From Oscillospiraceae bacterium (GTDB lineage Bacteria > Bacillota > Clostridia > Oscillospirales > Oscillospiraceae): 64,000 nt of DNA. Below are positions 51,335-58,981 of the stretch, in pieces. The stretch covers positions 62,001 through 126,000 of the forward strand of contig JAHHSI010000001.1 of the NCBI GenBank assembly GCA_020025275.1, in the 5' to 3' direction. Within the stretch, counting starts at the first letter, position 1, and the number at the start of each line of letters is the position of its first letter. A program made the translations under genes and the position numbers. The notes under the pieces were generated by a model. The model searched no databases. It had not been told where the DNA came from and was given only the letters and a program-made list of their open reading frames with translations.

Positions 51335-51592
51335 ATGCGTCTGGATAAATATCTGAAGGTGTCCCGCCTGATCAAGCGCCGCACCGTGGCCAACGAGGCC
51401 TGCGACAACCAGCGGGTCAGCGTAAACGGCAAGATCCAGCGGGCCTCTTATGAGGTGAAGGTGGGCGACCGGATCGCCATCCGCTTTGGTGAGCGCACCG
51501 TGGCGGTGGAAGTGGTCAGTGTGCAGGACAACGTGGGCAAAGCGGATGCGGCGGCCATGTATCGCCAGCTGCCGCAGGAAATGCAGGGATAA
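51335..51592 (+). CDS. rqcP: S4-domain protein RqcP (YabO/Hsp15)
   Basis: RNA-binding S4 domain protein of 85 residues that acts on obstructed 50S subunits in ribosome-associated quality control (with RqcH, not in this window). MRLDKYLKVSRLIKRRTVANEACDN is the S4 alpha-L motif; VNGKIQRASYEVKVGDRIAI follows. AAGGAGGG lies 10 bp before ATG. It keeps its B. subtilis position before yabP. Confidence 0.93.
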   Translation: MRLDKYLKVSRLIKRRTVANEACDNQRVSVNGKIQRASYEVKVGDRIAIRFGERTVAVEVVSVQDNVGKADAAAMYRQLPQEMQG

Positions 51593-51652
51593 ATCAGGAC
51601 CTCCTCTCATAGAAATGTAGTAAGTACTACCGAGGTATGGGAGGAGTTTTTT

Positions 51653-51943
51653 ATGGCCTATGAGATGAACGGGAACCGCCAGACCGCACTGGAACACCAT
51701 CTGGAGATGCAGGGACGAGAGCGGCTCACCGTGTCCGGAGTAGAGAATGTGGAGCGCTTTGATGAGAACTGCATCGTTATGGCCACCTGCGCCGGGACAC
51801 TGGTGGTGACCGGCACAGAGCTGCACATCGACAAGCTGTCGCTGGACGGCGGCGAGCTGCACGTGGACGGCCACGTGGACGCCGTGAGCTATGAGGATGT
51901 CCCTGTCGGCCGGCCCTCGTTCTTTGGCCGCCTGTTCGGCTGA
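51653..51943 (+). CDS. yabP: Sporulation protein YabP
   Basis: Ninety-six-residue protein of the YabP/YqfC family, mother-cell-expressed and required for normal spore cortex formation in B. subtilis. The beta-rich core carries RERLTVSGVENVERFDENCIV and GTLVVTGTELHIDKLSLDGG, the family signature. No signal or helix is present. GGGAGG lies 9 bp upstream. Its stop overlaps the yabQ start by one base (TGATGG). Confidence 0.92.
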   Translation: MAYEMNGNRQTALEHHLEMQGRERLTVSGVENVERFDENCIVMATCAGTLVVTGTELHIDKLSLDGGELHVDGHVDAVSYEDVPVGRPSFFGRLFG

Positions 51944-52473
51944 TGGAGAACTATGTGGGCGGACAGCTGGCGTGTCTGGGGCAGGCACTGCTGCTGGGTC
52001 TGGTGGGAGGCGCGGTCTATGATCTGCTCCGCGCCATACGGATCCGCTGGCGCAGCCGCTGGCTGACCCACGCCAGCGACGTGCTCTATGTGCTGGCACT
52101 GGGGCTGGCGGTGTTTCTTTTCACCATGGGACGCGGACAGGGGGAGCTGCGGCTCTATGTGCTGGGCGGGATCGCACTGGGCGGTGTGGTGTATTTTACC
52201 CTGTTGAGTGCGCTGGTCCGCCCGCTGTGGAGCTTTTGGACGGAGACGGCGGCCCTGTTGGCCGGATTTTTGTGGCGTCCGGTGGCGTGGGGCATAGATT
52301 TCACAAAAAAAGTTGCTGATATAGCAAAAAAGTACTTTTATTTTTGGAGAAAATACGCTACAATTATGACGTATTCATTGAATTATCGGGGCTCCGGAAA
52401 GGCACCAGAGGGAGGGCGAGGCCATGCGAAACGGGAAAAAAGCAAAAAAATGCAAAAAAAACAAAAAGCGTAA
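51943..52473 (+). CDS. yabQ: Spore cortex biosynthesis protein YabQ
   Basis: Membrane protein of 176 residues with four to five helices in the first 120 residues and a basic, Lys-rich C-terminal tail (KREKSKKMQKKQKA). GLVGGAVYDLLRAIRIRWRS is the family signature. In B. subtilis YabQ is a mother-cell protein needed for cortex assembly. The reading frame runs about 50 bp into divIC, so the last residues overlap in another frame. Confidence 0.9.
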   Translation: MENYVGGQLACLGQALLLGLVGGAVYDLLRAIRIRWRSRWLTHASDVLYVLALGLAVFLFTMGRGQGELRLYVLGGIALGGVVYFTLLSALVRPLWSFWTETAALLAGFLWRPVAWGIDFTKKVADIAKKYFYFWRKYATIMTYSLNYRGSGKAPEGGRGHAKREKSKKMQKKQKA

Positions 52474-52732
52474 TGGCCCGGTCCTGCTGGTGGTCTTGGT
52501 GTTGATCGCCGTGGTGGGCGTGGAAACAGTGCGTGTTTTCGGCCAGATCAGCGGTGCCCGACAGCAGGAGGCCACGCTGCACCGACAGGTAGAGCAGATG
52601 GAGCAGGAAAATGCGGCCCTGCGCTCGGATATTTCCCGGGCGGATGATCCGGAGTTTATTAAAGAATTGGCCCGCCAGCGCTTAGGTATGGCCGAACAGG
52701 GCGAGCGTATTTTTTATGATGTAAACCATTGA
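52424..52732 (+). CDS. divIC: Septum formation initiator DivIC (FtsB-like)
   Basis: Bitopic division protein of 102 residues: a very basic cytoplasmic N-terminus (KKAKKCKKNKKR), one helix at about 19-40, then an extracytoplasmic leucine-zipper coiled coil (ARQQEATLHRQVEQMEQENAAL). It ends in the conserved FIKELARQRLGMAEQGERIFY. It forms the FtsB/DivIC-FtsL-FtsQ complex at the septum. It overlaps yabQ by 50 bp. Confidence 0.92.
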   Translation: MRNGKKAKKCKKNKKRNGPVLLVVLVLIAVVGVETVRVFGQISGARQQEATLHRQVEQMEQENAALRSDISRADDPEFIKELARQRLGMAEQGERIFYDVNH

Positions 52733-52766
52733 GGAGAGAAAACGAAGGGAGCATAAGCGGAAGTAT

Positions 52767-53228
52767 ATGGAATTGGCGGTTGGGACGATTATCAGCGGTA
52801 AGGTGACGACGATCACCAAGTTCGGTGCCTTTGTGGCACTGCCAGATGGGAAATCCGGGTTGGTACATATTTCGGAGGTGGCCAACACATATGTCAACGA
52901 TGTGCATGACTTCCTCACGGAGGGACAGGAGGTTCAGGTGAAGCTGCTGGCGGTGACGCCGGACGGCAAGCTGAATCTTTCTGTGAAGCAGGCACAGCCT
53001 CGTCAGGCGCGTGAACCGCGCGAGACGCAGGAGCGCCACCACACAGCGTATCGTCCGGGGCCGCAGCGCAGCCGGGACGGCCGCGCGATGCATCGTCCGC
53101 TGGAGGCGGCGCTTCCGCCTCAGGAGCCCAGTTTTGAGGACAAGCTCAAGCAGTTCATGTCCGCTTCGGACAGCAAGATGTCGGAGCTGAACCGCAACCG
53201 CGAAGGCAAGCGCCGCAGAAGAAAATAA
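52767..53228 (+). CDS. yabR: S1-domain RNA-binding protein (YabR)
   Basis: A single S1 RNA-binding domain occupies residues 1-75 (GTIISGKVTTITKFGAFVAL, GKSGLVHISEVANTYV, VKLLAVTPDGKLNLSVK). A long basic, Gln/Arg-rich and probably disordered tail follows. It corresponds to YabR, the general-stress S1 protein after divIC in B. subtilis. It is the last gene of the block. Confidence 0.9.
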   Translation: MELAVGTIISGKVTTITKFGAFVALPDGKSGLVHISEVANTYVNDVHDFLTEGQEVQVKLLAVTPDGKLNLSVKQAQPRQAREPRETQERHHTAYRPGPQRSRDGRAMHRPLEAALPPQEPSFEDKLKQFMSASDSKMSELNRNREGKRRRRK

Positions 53229-53230
53229 CA

Positions 53231-53263
53231 AGAAAACACCCGGAGAGTCTCCGGGTGTTTTTC
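53231..53263. terminator. Bidirectional intrinsic terminator
   Basis: Stem AACACCCGGAG / CTCCGGGTGTT with T5 on the plus strand and T4 on the minus strand. It separates yabR from the convergent acyl-CoA synthetase gene. Confidence 0.9.
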
Positions 53264-53299
53264 ATATTGCTGTGGAGGGTGGGAACGGACGGGTAAGGG

Positions 53300-55072
53300 T
53301 CAGGCGTTTTGCGCCTTGGCCTCCTCTTCCTTTTCCAGAACGGTGAAGGCCACCTTGCCCACCAGTGTCTTGGGCAGATCGCTGCGGAACTCCATGTCTT
53401 TGGGCAGAGCGTAGCGGGGCAGACGCTGGGCGCAGTGCTGAAGCAGCTCCTGACGCAGGGCGTCGGTGCCTTCAATGCCGGGCTTGAGTACCACAAAGGC
53501 CTTCACACGCTGCATCTTGTAGTCGTCCTTCACGCCGATCACCGTGCTCATCAGGACGCTCTCGTGGGCGTCGATCACGTTTTCCACCTGTGAGGGATAG
53601 ACGTTGTAGCCGCTGGTGACGATCATGCGCTTGAGGCGCTGCTTGAAGTAGACGAAGCCGTCCTCGTCCATGGTCCCCAGATCGCCGGTGTGGAGCCACA
53701 CCTGCCCGTCCGACTCGTGGAGCTGCAGCGTCTGCGCCGTCTCCCGAGGGTGGTCCATGTAGCCCTGCATCACACTGGGACCGCTGATGCAGATTTCACC
53801 CAGTGTGCCGCACGGAGCGGTATCCTGCGTGGAGGGGATGCAGATCTTGAAGTAGGTGTCCGGGAAGGGGATGCCGATGCTGCCGTCACGATGGGTGAAG
53901 CGGGGGGTCAGGCAGCAGGCGGTGACGCACTCGGTGGTGCCATAGCCCTCACGGACCTGCTCGGTGGAGCCGTGGGCCTTGAGGAAGGCGTCCACCTTGT
54001 TTTTCAGTTCTACGCTGAGGGAGTCGCCGCCGGAGAAGATGCCCTTGAGCTGGCTCATATCCAGATGCTGGGCGTCCTCCATGCGCAGCAGTGCCTCAAA
54101 GAGGGTGGGTACGCCGGCGATGTAGTTGGGCTTATACTTGGCCAGAAGCTTGCAGTAGCTCTTGGGGTCGAACTGGGGCACCAGAATGGCGGTGATCCCC
54201 CAGTAGAGCATGGTGTTGATGCACACGCCCAGACCGAAGCCGTGGAAGATGGGCATAATAGACAGGCAGGTGTTGCCGGGGGTGATGCAGTTGCCGGCGG
54301 TGCCGGTCTGCAGGGCCAGTGCATTGAAATTCAGATTGGAGAGCAAGATCCCCTTGGTGGTGCCGGTGGTACCGCCGGAATAGAGAATGGAGGCGGTGTC
54401 GCTGCCCTTTCCGTGGTGGATATAGGCTCCCTTATAGTTTTTGCCGCTGCGGATGAAGTCCTTCCACAGGAGGATCCACGGGTCCTTGGGCAGGGGGGCG
54501 GCGTCCTTGCGAATCAGAGGATAGAGCAGCTTTTTCACACCGGACAGACCGTCGGGTATGTCGCAGACGATCAGGCGGCAGTCCTGAACACGGCTGCGGA
54601 TCTTGGCAAACTTGGGGTAGAACTGCCGCAGGGTCAGGCATAGGACACTGTGGGAGTCGTTGATGTAGCGCACGATCTCCTCTTCACCGGAGAGGGGATG
54701 GATCATATTGGACACGGCACCGATGCGGTTGATGGCGTAAAACAGGATCACCGCCTGCGGCGTGTTGGGCATACAGATGGTGACCCGATCGCCCACGCCG
54801 ACGCCCTGCGCCCGCAGGGCCCGGGCCGCCTGATGGATCTGGTCGATGAAGGTGCGGAAAGAGACCTTGTTGCCGAAGAAATTGTAGGCGGCTGTGTCGG
54901 GATAGGCCTTGGCCGTAGTCTCAATGGTGTCGATCATGGCGCCATTATAGTAGTGCAGCGTGGTGGGGATCTCACCGGCGGTGGAGAACCAGGGCGTGGG
55001 GACCTTTTCCGGCACGGGGAAGGAGATACTCTCTTCGGTTACGGGGTGGATCCGATCTTCAAATAAATTCAT
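53300..55072 (-). CDS. AMP-dependent acyl-CoA synthetase/ligase
   Basis: Adenylate-forming enzyme of 590 residues that activates a carboxylic acid with ATP and probably transfers it to CoA. ANL motifs in order: P-loop YSGGTTGTTKG near residue 230, GYGTTEC, HTGDLGTMDEDGF, hinge region KRMIVTSGYNVYP and the C-terminal catalytic Lys in PKTLVGKVAF. Substrate unknown; the length suits a medium- or long-chain acyl-CoA synthetase. The start overlaps the E2-like gene by 14 bp, so the pair is translationally coupled. Confidence 0.9.
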   Translation of the reverse strand: MNLFEDRIHPVTEESISFPVPEKVPTPWFSTAGEIPTTLHYYNGAMIDTIETTAKAYPDTAAYNFFGNKVSFRTFIDQIHQAARALRAQGVGVGDRVTICMPNTPQAVILFYAINRIGAVSNMIHPLSGEEEIVRYINDSHSVLCLTLRQFYPKFAKIRSRVQDCRLIVCDIPDGLSGVKKLLYPLIRKDAAPLPKDPWILLWKDFIRSGKNYKGAYIHHGKGSDTASILYSGGTTGTTKGILLSNLNFNALALQTGTAGNCITPGNTCLSIMPIFHGFGLGVCINTMLYWGITAILVPQFDPKSYCKLLAKYKPNYIAGVPTLFEALLRMEDAQHLDMSQLKGIFSGGDSLSVELKNKVDAFLKAHGSTEQVREGYGTTECVTACCLTPRFTHRDGSIGIPFPDTYFKICIPSTQDTAPCGTLGEICISGPSVMQGYMDHPRETAQTLQLHESDGQVWLHTGDLGTMDEDGFVYFKQRLKRMIVTSGYNVYPSQVENVIDAHESVLMSTVIGVKDDYKMQRVKAFVVLKPGIEGTDALRQELLQHCAQRLPRYALPKDMEFRSDLPKTLVGKVAFTVLEKEEEAKAQNA

Positions 55073-55952
55073 AGTGGCTGTCCTCCTCTAAAGGTTGGTC
55101 GAGAAGCTGGGGGTGATGGCAGATGTGCTGGATCAGCTTCAGTGATCGGGCAAAATAGAAACCGTCGGCGATCCGCTCATCCAGAGTGGCACCGATGTCC
55201 ACAAAATCCCGCAGGACAACGGAGCCGTCCTCCATGACGGTGGGTACCTTGTGGATGGCACCGATGGTCACCAACAAGGAGGTGGTGCCGTAGTTGTTCA
55301 GGTGATGGTAGACGGCGGGGCAGCGGATGCTGCCCAAATTGCTCAGCAGCAGCGTGGCACAGTTGGAGTCGCCCTCCCGCAGGCAGCGGGGCGTCTTTCC
55401 CCAGAAGTCCAGCCAGCGTACGATCCGGATGGCCAGCATCAGCAGAGGCCGGGGCATCTTGGCGAATTTGTTGATGACGTCGTCGATCCCCTGCGCCTGC
55501 GGCGTATCCCGCATTTCATGGACATCGCCGACAATAGCACGGCTGATGTCGGCCAGCGTGTGGGGGCCTTTGGCAATGTACTGCATCAGGGCCTCCTCAC
55601 TGTGGTCGGCAAAACGGCGTTTGGCCACGAAGCTGATGCTGATTTCGTCGCGCTGATAGATGCGGCGGCCCTGTACAAAGCGGTTAAGGTAGGGGCGCTC
55701 GTTGATGACCCGGGCGAACATGGTTACAAAGCAGTGGAATAAAGTGGTTTTGAACGGGGCGTCGGGCCCATTCTTGGCGTCAATAAATTTCAAAAGTTCG
55801 GTGACATCGATCTCCTGATGCAGATATACTTCACAGTCGGTACGGTTGGGGTAGAGATTGGCCATTACGACATTCAGACCCGGTGCGTCCTTTACCCACA
55901 CGCCGTCTGGCCGATCGCCCCATTTCCGGGGCTGTTTTTCCATAAAACTCAA
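55059..55952 (-). CDS. Stand-alone E2-type (2-oxoacid dehydrogenase) acyltransferase-fold protein
   Basis: The 297-residue protein resembles only the catalytic core of dihydrolipoyl acyltransferases (chloramphenicol-acetyltransferase fold), without lipoyl or E1/E3-binding domains. The conserved DHRxxDG block appears as TLDERIADG, so the catalytic His position is Glu; LLLSNLGSIRCPAVYHHLNN is family-like. Start TTG 55952 has GAGG 4 bp upstream; ATG 55943 is possible. It is paired with an acyl-CoA synthetase, which suggests an acyl-CoA-dependent reaction or a binding role; no E1 or E3 gene is near. Confidence 0.8.
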   Translation of the reverse strand: MSFMEKQPRKWGDRPDGVWVKDAPGLNVVMANLYPNRTDCEVYLHQEIDVTELLKFIDAKNGPDAPFKTTLFHCFVTMFARVINERPYLNRFVQGRRIYQRDEISISFVAKRRFADHSEEALMQYIAKGPHTLADISRAIVGDVHEMRDTPQAQGIDDVINKFAKMPRPLLMLAIRIVRWLDFWGKTPRCLREGDSNCATLLLSNLGSIRCPAVYHHLNNYGTTSLLVTIGAIHKVPTVMEDGSVVLRDFVDIGATLDERIADGFYFARSLKLIQHICHHPQLLDQPLEEDSHYEFI

Positions 55953-55999
55953 ATTTCCTCGCTCCTCTTTTGCCGACGCTCGGCAGACAAATATCTAAT

Positions 56000-56028
56000 A
56001 GCATATCATAAACTGCCGAAAATAGAAA
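56000..56028 (-). promoter_or_regulatory. Probable promoter of the E2-like/acyl-CoA synthetase operon
   Basis: Minus strand TTTCTA (56028-56023), 17 bp, extended TGA-TATGCT with the -10 at 56005-56000. The -35 box is poor. Confidence 0.5.
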
Positions 56029-56057
56029 GGGCCGATCCGAAAAAAGGGGAAACAGCG

Positions 56058-56091
56058 CAAAAATCCCCCGGAAGCCATAACTTCCGGGGGG
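56058..56091 (-). terminator. Terminator of the radical SAM/Cys-tail operon
   Basis: Minus-strand stem CCCCCGGAAG / CTTCCGGGGG with a short loop and a T5 run, about 10 bp after the stop. Confidence 0.88.
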
Positions 56092-56097
56092 AAAAAG

Positions 56098-57198
56098 CTA
56101 CTGGTTCAGTTCCTCCGTCAGCTTCTTGGAGAGTTGAACGGCGCCGTAGAGATTCTTGGCGCTGCAGCCGGCTCGTCCGCCGCCGGCACAGGCGCAGGCG
56201 CAGGCACAGGCACAGCTGGAGGCGCAGGCACAGTGGCTGCCGCCGCCGAAACCGCTGCCGCCAAAGCCGCCGCCCCGCCGTCCGCCGCCGAAGCCGCCGC
56301 CGGACGGTTTGGGCTTGGTGCGGGTGCCCACACTGCCGGGCCGTGGTTTGCCGTCACGACCGGCGGGATACCACAGACCGTGGACAAAGACATAGCGTGT
56401 ACCGAAGCCGCCGAGATAGCTGTTGGCGGCACAAATGATGCGGATGGTGATGAAGGAGATGAGCACAAACATCATCAACCCGCTTAAGGGCGTGAACACC
56501 GCATCCAGAAAACCGAAGGACGAGGAATGGCTGCTCTGAGACGAGTCGGGGAGATTATCCTGACTATTCTCCCAAAAGAGCTCGGTGGGCCAGCTGTCGT
56601 AGGTGGCGGAGACATGGAGCTTTGCACCGTGGGAGAGCTTGGAGGCCTCATAGCGTGTACCGCCCTCCACCGCAATTTCCGACACTTCAGCGCCGCCGGT
56701 GCCGGTCAGCGTGGGCATCGGCAGGGCGGGATCGTTCATCCAAGTGATGGACATCTGGCCGATCTTGGCCTCGTCAAACCAGCCGGGGGTATACTTGTAG
56801 GAGACCTGTGTCCCGTCCAGATTGTACATATACTCCTGCACCCAAGCGTACGAGAAATCAATGAGCTCGCCGTCATTGTAGCCACGGGTGAAGTCCACGC
56901 GCATGAAGCTGTTGTCAAAACTCAGCTGCTTGATATTGTCGCTGAGGATCTCGGTCTGGCGGATGCTGCCGTTGGGAATACCGATCTGAACCCATTTGAC
57001 AGGGCCTTTGTCCAGCACCTCCCACACCAGATGTACTTCGATGTAGAGACTGCCGTCCTCAGGCTGAGGTATCACGGTAATATCGTACGTATGGATGTAG
57101 TCGAGATCGGCGGCCTGCGCCGTGTCTACGCTGAAGGGCAGCACCAGCAAAAGGCTCATGACCAGCGCTGCGGCAAAGGCAGAAAAGCGTCGTTTCAT
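56098..57198 (-). CDS. Membrane-anchored protein with Gly-rich, Cys-Ala-repeat C-terminal tail
   Basis: I do not recognise a named family. The 366 residues show a signal peptide (1-29, ending TAQA), a beta-rich extracytoplasmic domain (about 30-225) that begins somewhat like DUF2207 (HTYDITVIPQPEDGSLYIEV), a Ser-rich stretch and one transmembrane helix (about 240-262). A predicted cytoplasmic tail follows: Gly/Phe/Arg-rich, then Cys at 323, 325, 329, 331, 333, 335, 337 and 345, mostly alternating with Ala (CACACACACAGGGRAGC). The start overlaps the radical SAM stop (ATGA), with GGAGG 9 bp upstream inside that gene. The tail is the likely target of that enzyme; metal binding is the alternative. 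Confidence 0.8.
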   Translation of the reverse strand: MKRRFSAFAAALVMSLLLVLPFSVDTAQAADLDYIHTYDITVIPQPEDGSLYIEVHLVWEVLDKGPVKWVQIGIPNGSIRQTEILSDNIKQLSFDNSFMRVDFTRGYNDGELIDFSYAWVQEYMYNLDGTQVSYKYTPGWFDEAKIGQMSITWMNDPALPMPTLTGTGGAEVSEIAVEGGTRYEASKLSHGAKLHVSATYDSWPTELFWENSQDNLPDSSQSSHSSSFGFLDAVFTPLSGLMMFVLISFITIRIICAANSYLGGFGTRYVFVHGLWYPAGRDGKPRPGSVGTRTKPKPSGGGFGGGRRGGGFGGSGFGGGSHCACASSCACACACACAGGGRAGCSAKNLYGAVQLSKKLTEELNQ

Positions 57199-58583
57199 TG
57201 TGCATTACCTCCGGTGTTGCCGCTGTGCAGCTGGCAGATGTGGTCCATGCGGGCACTTTCCTCACGGATCGAGCGGCAGTGCTCCTCCTCCCAGATGGTG
57301 CTCCATTCGTCGGTGAGGATGTTGCCCAGCGTAACGCCGCCCAGCCAGCTCTGGCAGGGCACCACATCGCCGTCGGGGGCGATGGCCATGTTGGACAGAC
57401 AGGCGCCGCAGCTGGGCACCAGATGCAGCCCCATGGCGTGGAGTTCGTTTTCCTCCAACCAACCGGGACTGGTGAAATCCAGTTCCATGCCCAGTTCCTC
57501 GGCTGTGGCAGCTGCCGATTGCAGGATGGCGAGGAGTTCTTCGTGGGAAAGACGGGTGGCACGGCTCTCACTGCCCAGAGCGTCTCCGGACGGAATGAGC
57601 CCGGAGCAGGTGGCGTAGCGCACGCCCAGAGAGTGGGCGAAGCGCAGAGTGTCGGCATAGTGGGGATTGAGGGAGCAGAGCGGTGTGTTCACAGACACGA
57701 TCAGACCGGCCTCCACGGCGTTGCGGATGCCCTGCACCGTGTCCTCGAAGCCGGGGGCACCCACCAGAATATTGTGGGCCTCGGCATCGGCGGCGTAGAG
57801 CGTCACCTGAACACTGTCCAGACTGGCCTCGTAGAGGTCACGGGAGAGCTGCGGTGTCAGCAGCCGGCCGTTGGTGTTCAGACGGGTGACGAACCACGAG
57901 GCGGCTTCCACCAGTTCCACCAGATCCGAGCGCATGGTGGGCTCACCGCCGGTGAAGGTGACTTGCGGGATGTTGGCTTGATGCAATTTTTGCAGCACGG
58001 TTTTCCACTGTTCTGTGGACAATTCCTGCACCTCGCTGAGGGGCTGACCGGCGGCGTAGCAGTGGATGCAGCGCTGATTGCAGTGCCATGCGCCGTTTTG
58101 CGTCATGGCGCTGACCATGAGATCCATGCGGTGGGGCGCAGTCATGTAGGGGGCATACTCGCCCAGAGAGAGGGGAGCGACCTCGGCCTGCGGCTCCTCG
58201 CCACGGGCTATAGCCAACAGGGAGTTGAGCATGACAGCCAGATCGGAGCGCAGCCGCTTGCGGGGGGTGAAGGGGTAGACGGCAGCGGTGGCCTTGACGG
58301 CCTTTTCTGCCATCTGAAGCCAGTCCTCCTCCCCGATCTCCTTTCCGCTGTAGCTGCCCATCTGGGACATAAAGCACGAGAGAAGAATGGCCCAGGAGAG
58401 ATTCAGCGGGATCAGCTGAGCCCCGTTGAGCAGGAGCAGAAAAGGTTCAGTGGGGGTCTCGGGGCGGGGCGGGATCATGTGGATACGCACCACACCGGGG
58501 CCGTAGGGGTCCAGAGTAATATGGCGCACGCACTGCAAATGCTCTTGCATAAACCGCTGCTCACGCCGTGTGATTTTCTTCAT
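57195..58583 (-). CDS. Radical SAM/SPASM protein, candidate maturase of the Cys-tail protein
   Basis: The 462-residue protein has a predicted N-terminal domain of about 150 residues without recognised motifs (PFLLLLNGAQLIPLNLSWAI is vaguely PqqD/RRE-like). The radical SAM core follows with CNQRCIHC near residue 168 and VTFTGGEPTMRSD. A SPASM-like region comes last: CGACLSNMAIAPDGDVVPCQ, then LGNILTDEWSTIWEEEHCR and a last Cys in HICQLHSG. This is the layout of peptide or protein maturases that install thioethers or other cross-links. ATG 58583 has GGGAGG 5 bp upstream. It is first in a two-gene operon. Confidence 0.85.
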   Translation of the reverse strand: MKKITRREQRFMQEHLQCVRHITLDPYGPGVVRIHMIPPRPETPTEPFLLLLNGAQLIPLNLSWAILLSCFMSQMGSYSGKEIGEEDWLQMAEKAVKATAAVYPFTPRKRLRSDLAVMLNSLLAIARGEEPQAEVAPLSLGEYAPYMTAPHRMDLMVSAMTQNGAWHCNQRCIHCYAAGQPLSEVQELSTEQWKTVLQKLHQANIPQVTFTGGEPTMRSDLVELVEAASWFVTRLNTNGRLLTPQLSRDLYEASLDSVQVTLYAADAEAHNILVGAPGFEDTVQGIRNAVEAGLIVSVNTPLCSLNPHYADTLRFAHSLGVRYATCSGLIPSGDALGSESRATRLSHEELLAILQSAAATAEELGMELDFTSPGWLEENELHAMGLHLVPSCGACLSNMAIAPDGDVVPCQSWLGGVTLGNILTDEWSTIWEEEHCRSIREESARMDHICQLHSGNTGGNAQ

Positions 58584-58617
58584 AGAAGCCTCCCGGAATC
58601 ATCAGGAATTTGGTATC

Positions 58618-58646
58618 AGTATAGCAATATCGGGGGAAAATGGCAA
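58618..58646 (-). promoter_or_regulatory. Promoter of the radical SAM/Cys-tail operon
   Basis: Minus strand TTGCCA (58646-58641), 17 bp, TATACT (58623-58618), 35 bp before the start codon. Confidence 0.75.
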
Positions 58647-58676
58647 GAGTTGAGGCCCGTTCTTTGCAAAATGGAT

Positions 58677-58742
58677 GATAAAAAAAGGAGCCGCCCTGCC
58701 AAGCAGAGCGGCCCAAGCGGGTGGGATATTGGAAAGCTTCCA
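58677..58742 (-). ncRNA. Candidate small RNA of about 65 nt
   Basis: Minus-strand promoter-like TTTACA-17-TATCAT is followed, 30-45 nt downstream, by a 10-bp terminator stem GCCGCTCTGC / GCAGGGCGGC with a T6-7 run (58686-58680). The transcript would open with a GGAAGCTTTCC mini-hairpin. No start codon with ribosome binding site is inside. The radical SAM operon promoter begins only after this terminator. Confidence 0.45.
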
Positions 58743-58748
58743 TCTATG

Positions 58749-58777
58749 ATGATAAACGAAGGGGGGACATTTGTAAA
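58749..58777 (-). promoter_or_regulatory. Putative promoter of the small RNA
   Basis: Minus strand TTTACA (58777-58772), 17 bp, TATCAT (58754-58749). Confidence 0.5.
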
Positions 58778-58878
58778 TAGGAGCTTTTGGGAGAAAAAGC
58801 GGGAAAAGGAGGAAGGCAGTCGAATCTCTGAAAAATATAAAATTTTTGTTAAAGATGACTAAAAATAAAAAGGGCTAC

Positions 58879-58907
58879 TTTTCAAACCTTCGGCAATCTG
58901 TTATAAT
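58879..58907 (+). promoter_or_regulatory. Promoter of hpf
   Basis: Extended -10 TGT-TATAAT (58902-58907) with a weak -35 TTTTCA (58879-58884) at 17 bp. The leader would be about 68 nt. Confidence 0.65.
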
Positions 58908-58981
58908 GCGAGCAAGGATAAGAGGAAATCCCTCCCTGACCCTTACCGTAAGGATGCAACATTCGGAAAGGAGCACGCACT

